Of a stretch of DNA of 64,000 nt, positions 16,548 through 26,266 are shown in pieces. Origin of the DNA: Candidatus Finniella inopinata. Its GTDB lineage: Bacteria; Pseudomonadota; Alphaproteobacteria; Paracaedibacterales; CAIULA01. The notes under the pieces were generated by a model that worked only from the letters and a program-made list of their open reading frames with translations, was not told where the DNA came from and did no database searches. The DNA is taken from contig NZ_SCFB01000005.1 of assembly GCF_004210305.1 (NCBI RefSeq), positions 62,001-126,000 on the forward strand, read 5' to 3'. The translations under genes were made by a program, and so were the position numbers. Position 1 is the first letter of the stretch. Each line of letters starts with the position of its first letter.

Positions 16548-17867
16548 ATGATTCTTTCGAAAACAAGTATGACGCTGGCGTTATTGCTGGTTTCTACTTC
16601 CATTTCTTTTGCAAGTGTGGAGCATGAAACAGCTGCTTCGCATAAAACATCCATTCATGGTCATAAGTATAATTTGGTTCGTGATAAAGATCGCCCTCAC
16701 ATACTGGCGGCTCTGTCAAATCACCCTGCTGCTGAAAAAGGGAAGACAGTCATGGCGGCTTTTAAAAGTGCGCCTGCAACACTTCCAACCTCTTGGGATA
16801 TTCGAACCGCTATTCCAAATGCTGCCACATGTTTTACCCCCTATGACCAAGGGCAACTTGGGTCTTGTACGGCCAATGCAGCCGCCGGGGCTTTGCATTA
16901 CAAAAATCTTTTGGCACAGGCACAGGCATCAATAAAGGGTACCACCACTCCCTCTTATCCCACCCCTTCGCGTATGTTTATTTATTACAACGAGAGAAGT
17001 GCGGATGGTGGTGGAGTAACCCAGGACGTAGGCGCTTCCATAGCTGACAGCATCTTGGCTATATCAAATTATGGGGCACCTTCTGAATCGGGAAAGACGC
17101 CTCCTTTCGGGTCTGCTTGGCCCTACAGCGACATTACAAGTGGTAAAAATCCACCCTTTACCGTTAAACCGTCCGATTTGTGTTACAGCGCAGCACTTGC
17201 CGACATGGATCTTGATACAGGTGTTGCCAGCATTGCCCAAGATGACAATGTTGTGACCAACTTTAAAAAAGCATTAATTGCAAATAATCCTGTTCTTATT
17301 GGTATCGACGTCTATGATTCTTTTGAATCTGACGCGGTTGCTGCAACAGGTATTGTACCTATGCCTGACACCAGCATAGAGGACATCTTGGGCGGTCACG
17401 GGCTAATGGTTGTTGGATACAATACGAATCCGAAAGCACCCAACACCTTTACAGTCAGAAACTCGTGGGGAACAGGCTGGGGGGACAAAGGTTATTGTTA
17501 TATACCCTATGACTATTTCACGCTTGAAAATGGGTTAGCCTCTGATTTTTGGTCTGTTGGTAAGGTTGGCGCTAAAAAGGCAACGCCTGTTAAGTTTTCA
17601 GTTAAAACGACGACTAGTTATGGCCAGAATGTTTATGTATCGGGTAACACTCCAGAATTGGGTTGTTGGGATACCGCTCAAGCAATGCTTTTATCTTCAC
17701 AAAACTACCCAACCTGGACTGGCAGCGTTACTGTGCCATCAGGCCAGACAATACAGTACAAGTATATCAAAAAGAATGGTAATAAAGTCCAATGGCTTGG
17801 CGGGGAAAACTTGTCCCATAATCACTCAGCGACGAATGAGAACTTAGCTTCCTTTACCTGGATGTAA
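16548..17867 (+). CDS. Secreted papain-like cysteine protease with C-terminal CBM20 domain
   Basis: 439 aa, intact. The signal peptide (MTLALLLVSTSISFAS) is followed by a short pro-region (residues 35-75) and a C1-type peptidase domain (about 80-335). Catalytic residues are Gln101 and Cys107 in DQGQLGSCTANAAAGAL, His284 in LGGHGLMVVGYN and Asn305 in TVRNSWGTGWGDKGY. Residues about 346-438 form a CBM20 starch/glycogen-binding module (QNVYVSGNTPELGCWDTAQAMLLS, YPTWTGSV, QYKYIKK, VQWLGGEN). The fusion implies a protease targeted to alpha-glucan, for example host glycogen or starch; that is inference. A purine-rich site (aggggtt) precedes the ATG. It is the tandem sister of the IS21-disrupted gene. 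Confidence 0.9.
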   Translation: MILSKTSMTLALLLVSTSISFASVEHETAASHKTSIHGHKYNLVRDKDRPHILAALSNHPAAEKGKTVMAAFKSAPATLPTSWDIRTAIPNAATCFTPYDQGQLGSCTANAAAGALHYKNLLAQAQASIKGTTTPSYPTPSRMFIYYNERSADGGGVTQDVGASIADSILAISNYGAPSESGKTPPFGSAWPYSDITSGKNPPFTVKPSDLCYSAALADMDLDTGVASIAQDDNVVTNFKKALIANNPVLIGIDVYDSFESDAVAATGIVPMPDTSIEDILGGHGLMVVGYNTNPKAPNTFTVRNSWGTGWGDKGYCYIPYDYFTLENGLASDFWSVGKVGAKKATPVKFSVKTTTSYGQNVYVSGNTPELGCWDTAQAMLLSSQNYPTWTGSVTVPSGQTIQYKYIKKNGNKVQWLGGENLSHNHSATNENLASFTWM

Positions 17868-18015
17868 TGTGCAGGGTTACAAATAATCTTTAACATACCC
17901 TTCTTGGTAATTTTTCGGGAATTTGATGGCAGAGGTTTTTTACAAAGACTAGGCGAGAAAGCCGCGAATAGTGATTCTATTTAAGGCTTTTGAGCCGCCG
18001 TTTATGTAAAAAAGA

Positions 18016-19059
18016 TCAAACAGAAAAACCCGGTAAAGAATCGAGAAGCGGTATCAGCCGTTCAGCAATCTGGACGGCATTTAAGGCTGCGCCCTTTCGG
18101 ATATTATCGGCGACAATCCAAAGGGATAAGCCATGCTCAACCGTTTTATCCTGGCGGATACGGCTGATGTAAACGTCGTCATCGCCGGCGCATTCGATGG
18201 GTGTGGTGAATTGATAGTCTTCAGGATTGTCGACGACACGAACGCCTGGAAATTGGCTCAATTTTTGACGGGCCTTGGCAACAGACACAGGCCCTTCAAA
18301 TTCAATGGTCGCCGCCACAGCATGCCCCACAAAAACGGGAACCCGCACACAAGTTGCTGTCACCTGAATAGGAGCATCCATAATTTTTTGCGTCTCAACG
18401 GCCATTTTCCATTCTTCTTTTGTGTAGCCATCGTCCCTGAACACATCAATCTGGGGAATGACATTAAAAGCAATGGGTCTGGTGAAACAATTATTTTCAA
18501 GGGCATCGTTTACCAACACGCCCCTGGTCTGGTGAAACAATTCATCCATGGCTTCTTTTCCGGCCCCTGAAACGGACTGATACGTGGAGACAACGACCCG
18601 CTTGATGGGTGACAAATCATGCAGGGGTTTTAAAGCCATAACCAACTGAATGGTTGAACAGTTGGGGTTTGCCACAATGCGGCGTTTGGTAAAATCTTTC
18701 AAAGCATCCGCGTTAATCTCTGGTACAACCAAAGGAACATCGGCATCCATGCGAAAGTGCGATGTGTTGTCAATCACCACGCACCCTGCTGCTGCAGCCT
18801 TTGGGGCATATTCCGCCGATACTTTGCCGCCCGGTGAAAACAACGCCAAGTGGTAACCAGAAAAATCAAAATGAGTTAACGACTTAACGACCAAGATATG
18901 CTTTTCCCCATAGGAAATCTGTTGCCCTTTTGACTTTTCAGAGGCAACCGCTGTGATGTTTTCGGCTGGAAATCCATGCTCTTCTAATATACTCAGCATA
19001 GCCCGACCCACATTTCCTGTGGCCCCAACAACGGCAATTTTCACGTTTTGTTTTTTCAT
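18016..19059 (-). CDS. asd: Aspartate-semialdehyde dehydrogenase
   Basis: 347 aa. It reduces aspartyl-4-phosphate to aspartate semialdehyde, feeding diaminopimelate/lysine and threonine/methionine synthesis. The NADP-binding loop is VVGATGNVGRAML and the catalytic cysteine is in RRIVANPNCSTIQLVMAL. The substrate-binding His/Arg region is DVYISRIRQDKTVEHGLSLWIVADNIRKGAALNAVQIAE. The start overlaps the serS stop (atga), placing it last in the nuoJ-K-L-M-tatC-serS-asd run. The enzyme is needed for peptidoglycan precursor synthesis, consistent with the PBP elsewhere in this window. Confidence 0.96.
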   Translation of the reverse strand: MKKQNVKIAVVGATGNVGRAMLSILEEHGFPAENITAVASEKSKGQQISYGEKHILVVKSLTHFDFSGYHLALFSPGGKVSAEYAPKAAAAGCVVIDNTSHFRMDADVPLVVPEINADALKDFTKRRIVANPNCSTIQLVMALKPLHDLSPIKRVVVSTYQSVSGAGKEAMDELFHQTRGVLVNDALENNCFTRPIAFNVIPQIDVFRDDGYTKEEWKMAVETQKIMDAPIQVTATCVRVPVFVGHAVAATIEFEGPVSVAKARQKLSQFPGVRVVDNPEDYQFTTPIECAGDDDVYISRIRQDKTVEHGLSLWIVADNIRKGAALNAVQIAERLIPLLDSLPGFSV

Positions 19060-20336
19060 GATTTTCTTGCTATAACCTTCAGCCCATTCATATAAGGCTG
19101 CAACGCATCAGGAACAGCAATACTGCCATCAGATTGTTGATAGTTTTCCATAACCGCAACCAAGGCACGCCCAACAGCAACACCTGATCCATTGAGGGTG
19201 TGGACAAACTGGGTTTTGCCATCCCCATCAACGGGGCGATAGCGCGTGTTCATGCGGCGCGCCTGAAAGGTGTTGCACCGTGAACAGCTGGAGATTTCCC
19301 GGTATGTATTTTGGCTTGGCAACCAAACTTCTAAGTCATAAGTTTTTTCCGATTGAAAACCAATGTCGCCGGTGCATAAGCTGAGGACCTTATAGGCCAA
19401 TCCCAATCGTTGCAACACAGTTTCAGCGGCACCTGTCATGCGTTCATGTTCGGCCACAGCCTGTTCGGGGGTTGTGATGCTGACAAGCTCAACTTTGCTA
19501 AACTGGTGTTGGCGAATCATGCCGCGTGTGTCACGCCCTGCCGCCCCAGCCTCTGCTCGAAAGCACGGGGTATAGGCTGTATACCGCAAAGGTAAATCCG
19601 CCTCGGCCAAAATCTCACCCGACACCAGGTTGGTCAACGCCACCTCGGCCGTTGGTATTAACCAATGACCGGTGTTGGTTTGAAACTGGTCATCTCGAAA
19701 TTTGGGCAATTGACCGGTTCCAAACATCACCGATTCATTCACCATCAGCGGCACGTAAGCTTCTTTGTAACCAAATTCACGCGTGTGAATATCCAACATA
19801 AATTGTGCCAGGGCGCGTTCCAGGCGAACCAAATCGCCGTATAACACCACAAAACGCGAACCTGAAAGCTTAATGGCCCTTTCGAAATCCATTAAGCCCA
19901 AGGCAACGCCCAAGTCATCGTGGGCTTTGGGCGTAAAATCAAAGCTTGGTAAATTCCCCCACCGGCGAATTTCCAAATTGTCCGCCTCGTCCGCACCATC
20001 AGGGCAATCGTCAGCTGGCAAATTTGGTATTTCGGACAACAGGCGGTGCAGATCTTGTTCGGTCTGGTCGGCCTGGTGTTTATAATCTTTTAAATCTTGC
20101 TTGGTTTGATCAATGTTTTGCGTTAATTCCTGCAAATTCCCATTGGTTGCTTTCACCGTCGAGTACGTTTTGGCCAACGTGTTCAAGGCCGCTTGCCGCG
20201 CCTGCATTTCGGTCAAAGCATGGCGGTGTCGTTGATCAATTTCCAAAATAACAGCTGATAGTGGGTCTAACCCACGGCGCTGTAAACCTTGATCAAATAA
20301 ATCGGGGTGGGTGCGTATAAAACGAAGATCAAACAT
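19056..20336 (-). CDS. serS: Seryl-tRNA synthetase
   Basis: 426 aa, typical length. The N-terminal coiled-coil arm that binds the long variable arm of tRNA-Ser spans about residues 30-105. The class II catalytic core follows, with motif 2 (TPCFRAEAGAAGRDTRGMIRQHQFSKVEL) and motif 3 (NGSGVAVGRALVAVMENYQ). It lies 3 bp from tatC and overlaps asd, so it is probably expressed from the upstream nuo/tat promoter. The tatC-serS linkage is common in alphaproteobacteria. Confidence 0.97.
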   Translation of the reverse strand: MFDLRFIRTHPDLFDQGLQRRGLDPLSAVILEIDQRHRHALTEMQARQAALNTLAKTYSTVKATNGNLQELTQNIDQTKQDLKDYKHQADQTEQDLHRLLSEIPNLPADDCPDGADEADNLEIRRWGNLPSFDFTPKAHDDLGVALGLMDFERAIKLSGSRFVVLYGDLVRLERALAQFMLDIHTREFGYKEAYVPLMVNESVMFGTGQLPKFRDDQFQTNTGHWLIPTAEVALTNLVSGEILAEADLPLRYTAYTPCFRAEAGAAGRDTRGMIRQHQFSKVELVSITTPEQAVAEHERMTGAAETVLQRLGLAYKVLSLCTGDIGFQSEKTYDLEVWLPSQNTYREISSCSRCNTFQARRMNTRYRPVDGDGKTQFVHTLNGSGVAVGRALVAVMENYQQSDGSIAVPDALQPYMNGLKVIARKS

Positions 20337-20339
20337 TAC

Positions 20340-21095
20340 TTAAACATCTTTTTTGGCTCGGCGTTTCGCCAAGACCTTTACCATCATAATAGAAAAACCA
20401 TACAACATAATAAGCGGCAAGGCCAGACCCAGCATGCTGACAATGTCAGGGGGGGTTATAAAGGCCGAAATGGCAAAGATCACCACAACAGCGATGCGCC
20501 ATTTATTAACAAGCGTTTCAGCGGTAATCAAACCCACGCTTGCCAATAACGTCAACACGACAGGCAGTTCAAAACAAATACCAAATGCAAATATTAAGCG
20601 CATGACGAAAGACAAATATTCGTTGACTTTGGCCTCTAGCTGAATGGGCAGATGCCCTGCATTCGATTCGAAACTTAAAAAGAATTCATACGCTGTTGGA
20701 AAAATAATTGTATAGGCAAACCCTGCCCCCAACAGGAAAAGCACTGGTGTTGTTGCCAATAAGCCTATAAACAAGTTTCTTTCATTGTGGTATAAACCGG
20801 GCGCTATAAACCGCCAAACCTGTATAGCCATTAACGGAAATGAGATAAAGGCCGCAGCAAAGGCTGCCACTTTGATATACGTCAAAAAGGCTTCTGTAAG
20901 GCCAGTGTATATTAGGCGCCGACCGCCTCCCTTTGTTTGCAACAGTTGGGCCAAGGGGCGAACCAGGAATTGAAAGATATTTTCCGAATAAACGTAACAG
21001 ATGGAAAAAACGATAACAAATCCAATTAAGGAATAGATCAACCTTTTTCTTAATTCCAAAAGGTGGTCTAGTAAGGGCTTTGGCTGATCAATCAT
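20340..21095 (-). CDS. tatC: Sec-independent protein translocase subunit TatC
   Basis: 251 aa with six predicted membrane helices, the core receptor of the twin-arginine export system. Diagnostic segments are PLLDHLLELRKRLIYSL at the N-terminus, FLTYIKVAAFAAAFISFPLMAIQVWRFIAPGLYHNERN, and GICFELPVVLTLLASVGLITAETL. No tatA or tatB is in the window, although in many alphaproteobacteria they directly precede tatC; here nuoM takes that place, 3 bp upstream. One clear Tat client of respiratory chains, the Rieske protein, is not visible here. Confidence 0.96.
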   Translation of the reverse strand: MIDQPKPLLDHLLELRKRLIYSLIGFVIVFSICYVYSENIFQFLVRPLAQLLQTKGGGRRLIYTGLTEAFLTYIKVAAFAAAFISFPLMAIQVWRFIAPGLYHNERNLFIGLLATTPVLFLLGAGFAYTIIFPTAYEFFLSFESNAGHLPIQLEAKVNEYLSFVMRLIFAFGICFELPVVLTLLASVGLITAETLVNKWRIAVVVIFAISAFITPPDIVSMLGLALPLIMLYGFSIMMVKVLAKRRAKKDV

Positions 21096-21098
21096 GGT

Positions 21099-22661
21099 TT
21101 AATATAATGCTATATTAGGCCGGCTAATACGATGGTGCAAAAGAACACTTTGGCGCACCGATTTGTTAATATGTTTCGTAAAGAATCTTGGGTAAATTCC
21201 CATGGCCAAAACCACAACCAATAAATAGCATAAAATAAAACGTTCTGAAAAAGTTAGATCAAGATTGGTCCTTTGGTGGGTTTTTGTCTCAATCGATTTA
21301 TGCCCAAAGGAAATATTGTCAGAGGATGTCATGTCGGTTGAATCGTTTAATGGGGTTACTAATTTTCCATTAAATAGCCGATGATAAAGCCACAAAGAGT
21401 AAGCAGCTCCCAAAACAACTCCTGATAACGCCAAGGTCGTAAAAACAGTATTAATTTGAAATGTTCCATAAAGAATAAGGAATTCGGCAACAAAACTCCC
21501 AGTTCCCGGCACAGCGATGGATGAAAAGGTAAATATTAAGAATAAGGCTGCCAACTTTGGGAAAGCTTTATGAAGCCCTCCATAAGCCTTAATTTCAAGC
21601 GCATGAAAGCGGTCATACAGCATCCCAACCATAAAAAACAAGGCTGAAGAGATAAGTCCATGACTTAACATTGATAAAATAGCGCCTGTGGTTCCCTCTG
21701 GGGTCAAGCTAAACAATCCCAACGTTACAAATCCCATATGGGCAATTGAAGAATACGCAATTAGTTTTTTCATATCCGTTTGGGCCAACGCAACAAGAGA
21801 CGTGTAGAAAATGGCAATCACACTTAACGTCATGACAAAAGGGGCAAAGTAGGTGCTGGCGTCAGGCAACATCGGGATCACAATACGTGCAAAGCCATAC
21901 CCACCAAGTTTAAGCAATACCCCTGCTAACATAACCGAGCCTGCCGTTGGGGCTTCCACATGGGCATAGGGAAGCCACGTGTGAAAGGGCCACATAGGGA
22001 TCTTTACAGCCATGGCAATAAAGAAAGCAACCCATATCCATGATTCTAAAAGGGGTGAGAACTTCTGATCTACAAGAGAAGGGATTTCTGTCGTTCCAAA
22101 TTCACTGTACAGCTTGGCAACGGCCAGAAGCATAAAAATAGACCCTAACAAGGTGTAGAGAAAAAACTTAAAGCAAGCATGAGTGCGACCCTCCCCTCCC
22201 CAAACGCCAATAATTAAAAACAAAGGAATAAGGGTTCCCTCGAAGAAAATGTAAAAAAGGACCAAATCAAGGGCACAAAAACTGCCTAAAAGAAGGGTTT
22301 CTAACAGAAGGAAAACCATCATATATTCCCGAACTCTTTTTTGGATGGTATGCCAACTAAAGATTATGCACAAAGGCGTCAGGAGGGTGGTTAGCATGAC
22401 AAAATAGAGGGATATTCCGTCAATTCCTAAGTAGTAAAAGATGTTGATTCCGTTGCACCATTCGTGTTTTTCAACCAACTGATATCCAGAATTAAATCGA
22501 TTAAATTGTGCCCACAAAATCAGACCGAGGGCGAAGTTTATCGAAGATATCCATAACGCGACGGATTTGGCGTTTCGTTCATCTTTTGGACGAACAAGAC
22601 CCAAAAAGAAGACCCCTGAAAGGGGCAAAAAAATCATTAAGCTTAGGAAAGGTAAAGTCAT
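21099..22661 (-). CDS. nuoM: NADH-quinone oxidoreductase subunit M
   Basis: 520 aa, an antiporter-like proton-pumping subunit of complex I. It has the expected 13-14 hydrophobic helices. Motifs include LLLETLLLGSFCALDLVLFYIFFEGTLIPLFLIIGVWGG (with the conserved Glu), FHTWLPYAHVEAPTAGSVMLAGVLLKLGGYG and DMKKLIAYSSIAHMGFV with the essential Lys. The start overlaps the nuoL stop (taatg). nuoN would normally follow, but tatC does instead. A long hydrophilic C-terminal insert (about 445-475) precedes the last helix. Confidence 0.96.
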   Translation of the reverse strand: MTLPFLSLMIFLPLSGVFFLGLVRPKDERNAKSVALWISSINFALGLILWAQFNRFNSGYQLVEKHEWCNGINIFYYLGIDGISLYFVMLTTLLTPLCIIFSWHTIQKRVREYMMVFLLLETLLLGSFCALDLVLFYIFFEGTLIPLFLIIGVWGGEGRTHACFKFFLYTLLGSIFMLLAVAKLYSEFGTTEIPSLVDQKFSPLLESWIWVAFFIAMAVKIPMWPFHTWLPYAHVEAPTAGSVMLAGVLLKLGGYGFARIVIPMLPDASTYFAPFVMTLSVIAIFYTSLVALAQTDMKKLIAYSSIAHMGFVTLGLFSLTPEGTTGAILSMLSHGLISSALFFMVGMLYDRFHALEIKAYGGLHKAFPKLAALFLIFTFSSIAVPGTGSFVAEFLILYGTFQINTVFTTLALSGVVLGAAYSLWLYHRLFNGKLVTPLNDSTDMTSSDNISFGHKSIETKTHQRTNLDLTFSERFILCYLLVVVLAMGIYPRFFTKHINKSVRQSVLLHHRISRPNIALY

Positions 22662-24544
22662 TATAGGTTAACCCTAGAAAACCCAGGACAATTATAAAAT
22701 ATCACCAAATAATATCCCAAAATCAGAAGAATTGCTAACATCATGATGAATGTATAACGCGATAAATAACCGTTCTGTAAAATTTTGTGACGTCCAGAAA
22801 AAAACAGCAGGACTTTACTGCTGGCCTCTGGTCCGAATCGATCAATCACTCGGACATCAATGATACGCCAAAAAAATGTGCCCAGCTGCAAAATTGGTTT
22901 TGTGAGCAAGCTCTTGTAAATCTCGTCAAAATAGCCTTTGCGGTAAGAGAATTGATACAATAGACCATTGCCCAGCTTGTTAGCTAAATTTGGATGGCGA
23001 TAGACATGAATAGCCCCAAGGATGCCAGACACTGCAAGAACGAAAGGGATCAATTCCAACCACAAGGGGCTGTGGGTTGTCTCAACGAGCAATAAGTGCC
23101 AACCACACCAGCCACTGACGACAGCCCCTGAAGCCAAAACAAATAAAGGGATCAACATGAGAAGGGGGGATTCGTGAAGGTGGGCTTCGACTTGGTCATC
23201 AGCTCTTAATTGACCTTGAAACACCAACCATAATAAACGCCAACTGTAAAAAGTCGTCAGTGTTATAACGAACAAGGCAATGGTAAGGCCACCGATGGAT
23301 CCTGCCTCCCAAAGGGAATAGAGAATCCAATCTTTGGAATAGTAACCCGATAAAAAGGGAATACCGCCTAATGCCAAACTGCCTATCCACATCAACCCAC
23401 AAGTCGTTGGAATAAAACGTGCCAGGCCACCCATTTTTCGAATATCTTGTTCACCGGACATGGCGTGAATGACCGAGCCAGCCCCAAGAAATAACAAGGC
23501 TTTAAAAAAGGCATGGGTAACTAGATGAAAAATTGCTGCTTTATAGGCGGAACATCCGCATGCCAACACCATATATCCCAGCTGACTGCAGGTTGAGTAG
23601 GCAATAATTCTTTTGATATCTGTCTGGGTCAGGGCGACAACGGCCCCGAATAAAGCAGTTAAGGCCCCAACAACAATCATAACGTTTCTAACGTAAGGGG
23701 CACATTCGTATAAAGGTGACAATTTGGCTAGTAAAAATATGCCCGCGGTTACCATGGTGGCTGCATGAATAAGGGCAGAAACTGGTGTCGGGGCCTCCAT
23801 GGCATCAGGCAACCAAACATGAAACCCAATTTGCGCCGATTTTGCCATGGCGCCTATAAAAAACAGAAGCCCTATTAGATTAAGGGCAGATACCTCGCTG
23901 AACCAAAAGTTCATGGTGGCATCGGCTTGGCCTGGAATCTGTGTGGCTAGGGATGAAAATTCAAGGGTTCCAAATTGATATAACAAGGCGCAAATGCCAA
24001 GCAACATGGCTGCATCACCAACCCGATTCACCAGAAAGGCTTTCATGGCTGCAGGCCCTGTTTTTTCTCGGTGGCCCCAAAATCCAATCAATAAATACGA
24101 CGCCACGCCGACCCCTTCCCATCCAACGAACATTTGAATAAGCGTTGGTGACGTTATCAACAGCAACATCATAAAGGTGAAAAAATTTAGATAAGCCATA
24201 AAACGGGCGCGATGTGGATCATTGGCCATATAAGACAACGAATAAATATGAACCCAAAAGGAAATAAACGTAACCACCCCAGTCATGGCAAAATTCAAAT
24301 CATTAAAACAAAGTCCCCAAAATATCTTTAATTTTCCAACCTTTAACCAGTAACACAGCTTCATCGCAAAAGTTAGATCGGGCTTTAGGCTGAACCATAA
24401 CCCCAAAAGGCCGCCAAAACTGATGGCAACGGCCATGCAGGTTACAGCCTGGACGATCCTTGGGTGCCGCAGTAAGCATAAACTTAGGCAAAACCCGCCC
24501 AATGTGCTGAAAACAACCAGAAGGGACAAAAGGTTGAGTGACAC
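22661..24544 (-). CDS. nuoL: NADH-quinone oxidoreductase subunit L
   Basis: 627 aa, the distal proton-pumping subunit of complex I with the long lateral helix at its C-terminus. Conserved segments are FVGWEGVGVASYLLIGFW, FLVNRVGDAAMLLGI, GFHVWLPDAMEAPTPVSALIHAATMVTAG and DIKRIIAYSTCSQLGYMVLACG, which include the key Glu, Lys and His residues. It is 6 bp from the nuoK stop and overlaps nuoM. Length and motif content are normal. Confidence 0.97.
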   Translation of the reverse strand: MSLNLLSLLVVFSTLGGFCLSLCLLRHPRIVQAVTCMAVAISFGGLLGLWFSLKPDLTFAMKLCYWLKVGKLKIFWGLCFNDLNFAMTGVVTFISFWVHIYSLSYMANDPHRARFMAYLNFFTFMMLLLITSPTLIQMFVGWEGVGVASYLLIGFWGHREKTGPAAMKAFLVNRVGDAAMLLGICALLYQFGTLEFSSLATQIPGQADATMNFWFSEVSALNLIGLLFFIGAMAKSAQIGFHVWLPDAMEAPTPVSALIHAATMVTAGIFLLAKLSPLYECAPYVRNVMIVVGALTALFGAVVALTQTDIKRIIAYSTCSQLGYMVLACGCSAYKAAIFHLVTHAFFKALLFLGAGSVIHAMSGEQDIRKMGGLARFIPTTCGLMWIGSLALGGIPFLSGYYSKDWILYSLWEAGSIGGLTIALFVITLTTFYSWRLLWLVFQGQLRADDQVEAHLHESPLLMLIPLFVLASGAVVSGWCGWHLLLVETTHSPLWLELIPFVLAVSGILGAIHVYRHPNLANKLGNGLLYQFSYRKGYFDEIYKSLLTKPILQLGTFFWRIIDVRVIDRFGPEASSKVLLFFSGRHKILQNGYLSRYTFIMMLAILLILGYYLVIFYNCPGFSRVNL

Positions 24545-24550
24545 TGGTTC

Positions 24551-24859
24551 TTAGTCCTTTAATTGAGTTGCTTGATCAATATCAATGGTGCCCCGTTTTC
24601 GAAAGTAGGAAACCAAAATAGCCAACCCGATAGCAGTTTCGGCAGCAGCCATTGTTAATACGAAGATGCAAAAGATTTGACCAGACATGTCAGAAATATC
24701 TGCAGAAAAAGCCACAAAATTTATATTAACCGCCAGCAGAATAAGTTCAATGGATATCAATAAGTGAATGATGTGGCGTCTGTTGAGAAAAAAGCCAAAA
24801 ATACCTATGGTGAATAAGATGGCAGAAACCATGAGATAACTTCGAACATCGACTGACAC
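24551..24859 (-). CDS. nuoK: NADH-quinone oxidoreductase subunit K
   Basis: 102 aa with three membrane helices, the MrpC-like subunit of complex I. Both conserved membrane glutamates are visible, in [20 protein letters not shown] and [26 protein letters not shown]. Spacing is 1 bp to nuoJ upstream and 6 bp to nuoL downstream, so it sits inside one transcription unit. Confidence 0.97.
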   Translation of the reverse strand: MSVDVRSYLMVSAILFTIGIFGFFLNRRHIIHLLISIELILLAVNINFVAFSADISDMSGQIFCIFVLTMAAAETAIGLAILVSYFRKRGTIDIDQATQLKD

Positions 24860-24860
24860 T

Positions 24861-25478
24861 TTAAGGATTCCCTTGTTTGAGGCCTTGCCTAAATTCTACA
24901 TGCTTTAATACCAATGTGTCTTTTTTTGTGCGGTTCAACTGGTTTTTCAGATTTTGTTTGGGCAATAAACGCTGATTCTGTGTCGATAAAGTCAAAACAA
25001 TGACTCCGATCATGGCAACAAGTAAAATCAGACCCGAGATCTGGAAAACGTAAAAATAGTGGGTGTATAAGAGTTCGCCCAAGGCTTCGGTATTGCTAAG
25101 ATACTTTGGCATGGGAAACGAAGTCCGATCAACAGTTCTTGCCCCCTGTTTCCATTGAAGTGCAACCGCAATTAATTCTCCTGCAAAGACGCAAGCTGCA
25201 ACTATGGAACCTAAATGGTAACGCACCAGTTCTTGGTTTTGCGTTTGCGACGCATTCAGCATCATTACTGCAAACAAAAATAATACGGCTATGGCGCCTA
25301 CGTACACGATCACTAAAATTAAAGCAATGAATTCGGCCCCCATCAATAAAAAAAGGGCTCCCGCATTGAAAAAGGCCATGATTAAAAAAAGAACGCTGTA
25401 CAAGGTGTTGCGCACACAAACAACAGCAGCGGCACACCCAATCAAAATGGCAGAGAATAAATAAAAAAGTACATCCAT
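24861..25478 (-). CDS. nuoJ: NADH-quinone oxidoreductase subunit J
   Basis: 205 aa with five predicted helices. Typical NuoJ sequence includes [57 protein letters not shown], containing the pi-bulge helix of complex I. The polar C-terminus (about 165-205) is longer than the membrane core. It is the first gene of the seven-gene run nuoJ to asd. A 172-bp divergent intergenic region separates it from rplY, so the promoter must lie there; nuoH and nuoI, its usual upstream neighbours, are 9.5 kb away. Confidence 0.96.
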   Translation of the reverse strand: MDVLFYLFSAILIGCAAAVVCVRNTLYSVLFLIMAFFNAGALFLLMGAEFIALILVIVYVGAIAVLFLFAVMMLNASQTQNQELVRYHLGSIVAACVFAGELIAVALQWKQGARTVDRTSFPMPKYLSNTEALGELLYTHYFYVFQISGLILLVAMIGVIVLTLSTQNQRLLPKQNLKNQLNRTKKDTLVLKHVEFRQGLKQGNP

Positions 25479-25650
25479 TTAACTGGTGGCTTCCCCTTGT
25501 GTTTTTCCCGTAAGTTAGTGCCAGTATTGCCGATTCACGCGAAATTAACAACCAACGAACAACCAATAACAGTTGAAAATTTGTCCCCAGTCGTTTATCA
25601 AAGAGTTTGAGATAAAATATATACCCCCCTTATTGTAGGAGTTTAGAGAC

Positions 25651-26244
25651 ATGAGCAACATCGGAGCTTTGACGGCGATGAGCCGCGGAAACAAAGGTAC
25701 AGGGCCTGCCCGCGCTCTTCGTCGCGCTGACATGGTGCCAGGTATTATTTATGGCGACCGTAAAGAGCCCGAAATGATCGCTGTAAATTTTAAAGCTTTG
25801 GCGAGAGAGCACCAATCTTCTAATTTTTTCAGCAAAGTTTTTACGCTTGAGATTAACGGTAAGAAGCAAGAGGTTATCGCGAAAGATATACAGCTTCACC
25901 CCGTCAGTGATGCCCCTTTGCATGTGGATTTTCAACGTATAAACAAAGATTCTAAGGTGAACTTATTTCTGCCGGTGACGTTTATCAACGAAGAGAAATC
26001 GCCTGCTATGAAACGTGGTGGTGCGTTGAACGTGATTATTCACTCACTGGAAATTACCTGTTCACCACATATGATTCCTGAGAATTTGGTTGTTGACTTA
26101 AGCGGCGTCGAGATGCACCAGAGCATTTTAATTGAGCACCTGAAATTGCCACAGGGTGCACAAGCGGCCCATCCGGTTCGTGACAATGTTTTGGCCACGA
26201 TTGTTGCCCCCAGCGGAACAACAGACGAAGAGAAAACTGCTTAA
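25651..26244 (+). CDS. rplY: 50S ribosomal protein L25 (CTC-type, general stress form)
   Basis: 197 aa. It has the 5S rRNA-binding L25 domain at residues 1-95 (RGNKGTGPARALRRADMVPGIIYGDRKEPEMIAV) and the C-terminal CTC/TL5 beta domain (LPVTFINEEKSPAMKRGGALNVIIHSLEITCSPHMIPENLVVDLSGVEMHQSILIEHLKLPQGA), which is the two-domain form common in alphaproteobacteria. A ribosome-binding site (taggag) precedes the ATG. pth follows after 22 bp, the usual pairing. Confidence 0.97.
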   Translation: MSNIGALTAMSRGNKGTGPARALRRADMVPGIIYGDRKEPEMIAVNFKALAREHQSSNFFSKVFTLEINGKKQEVIAKDIQLHPVSDAPLHVDFQRINKDSKVNLFLPVTFINEEKSPAMKRGGALNVIIHSLEITCSPHMIPENLVVDLSGVEMHQSILIEHLKLPQGAQAAHPVRDNVLATIVAPSGTTDEEKTA

Positions 26245-26266
26245 ATTTATTTGGTAATCTAAAGCA

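Noticed and set aside
25545..25935. Minus-strand ORFs overlapping rplY
   Set aside because: Antisense to a well-supported ribosomal protein gene, without their own start signals.
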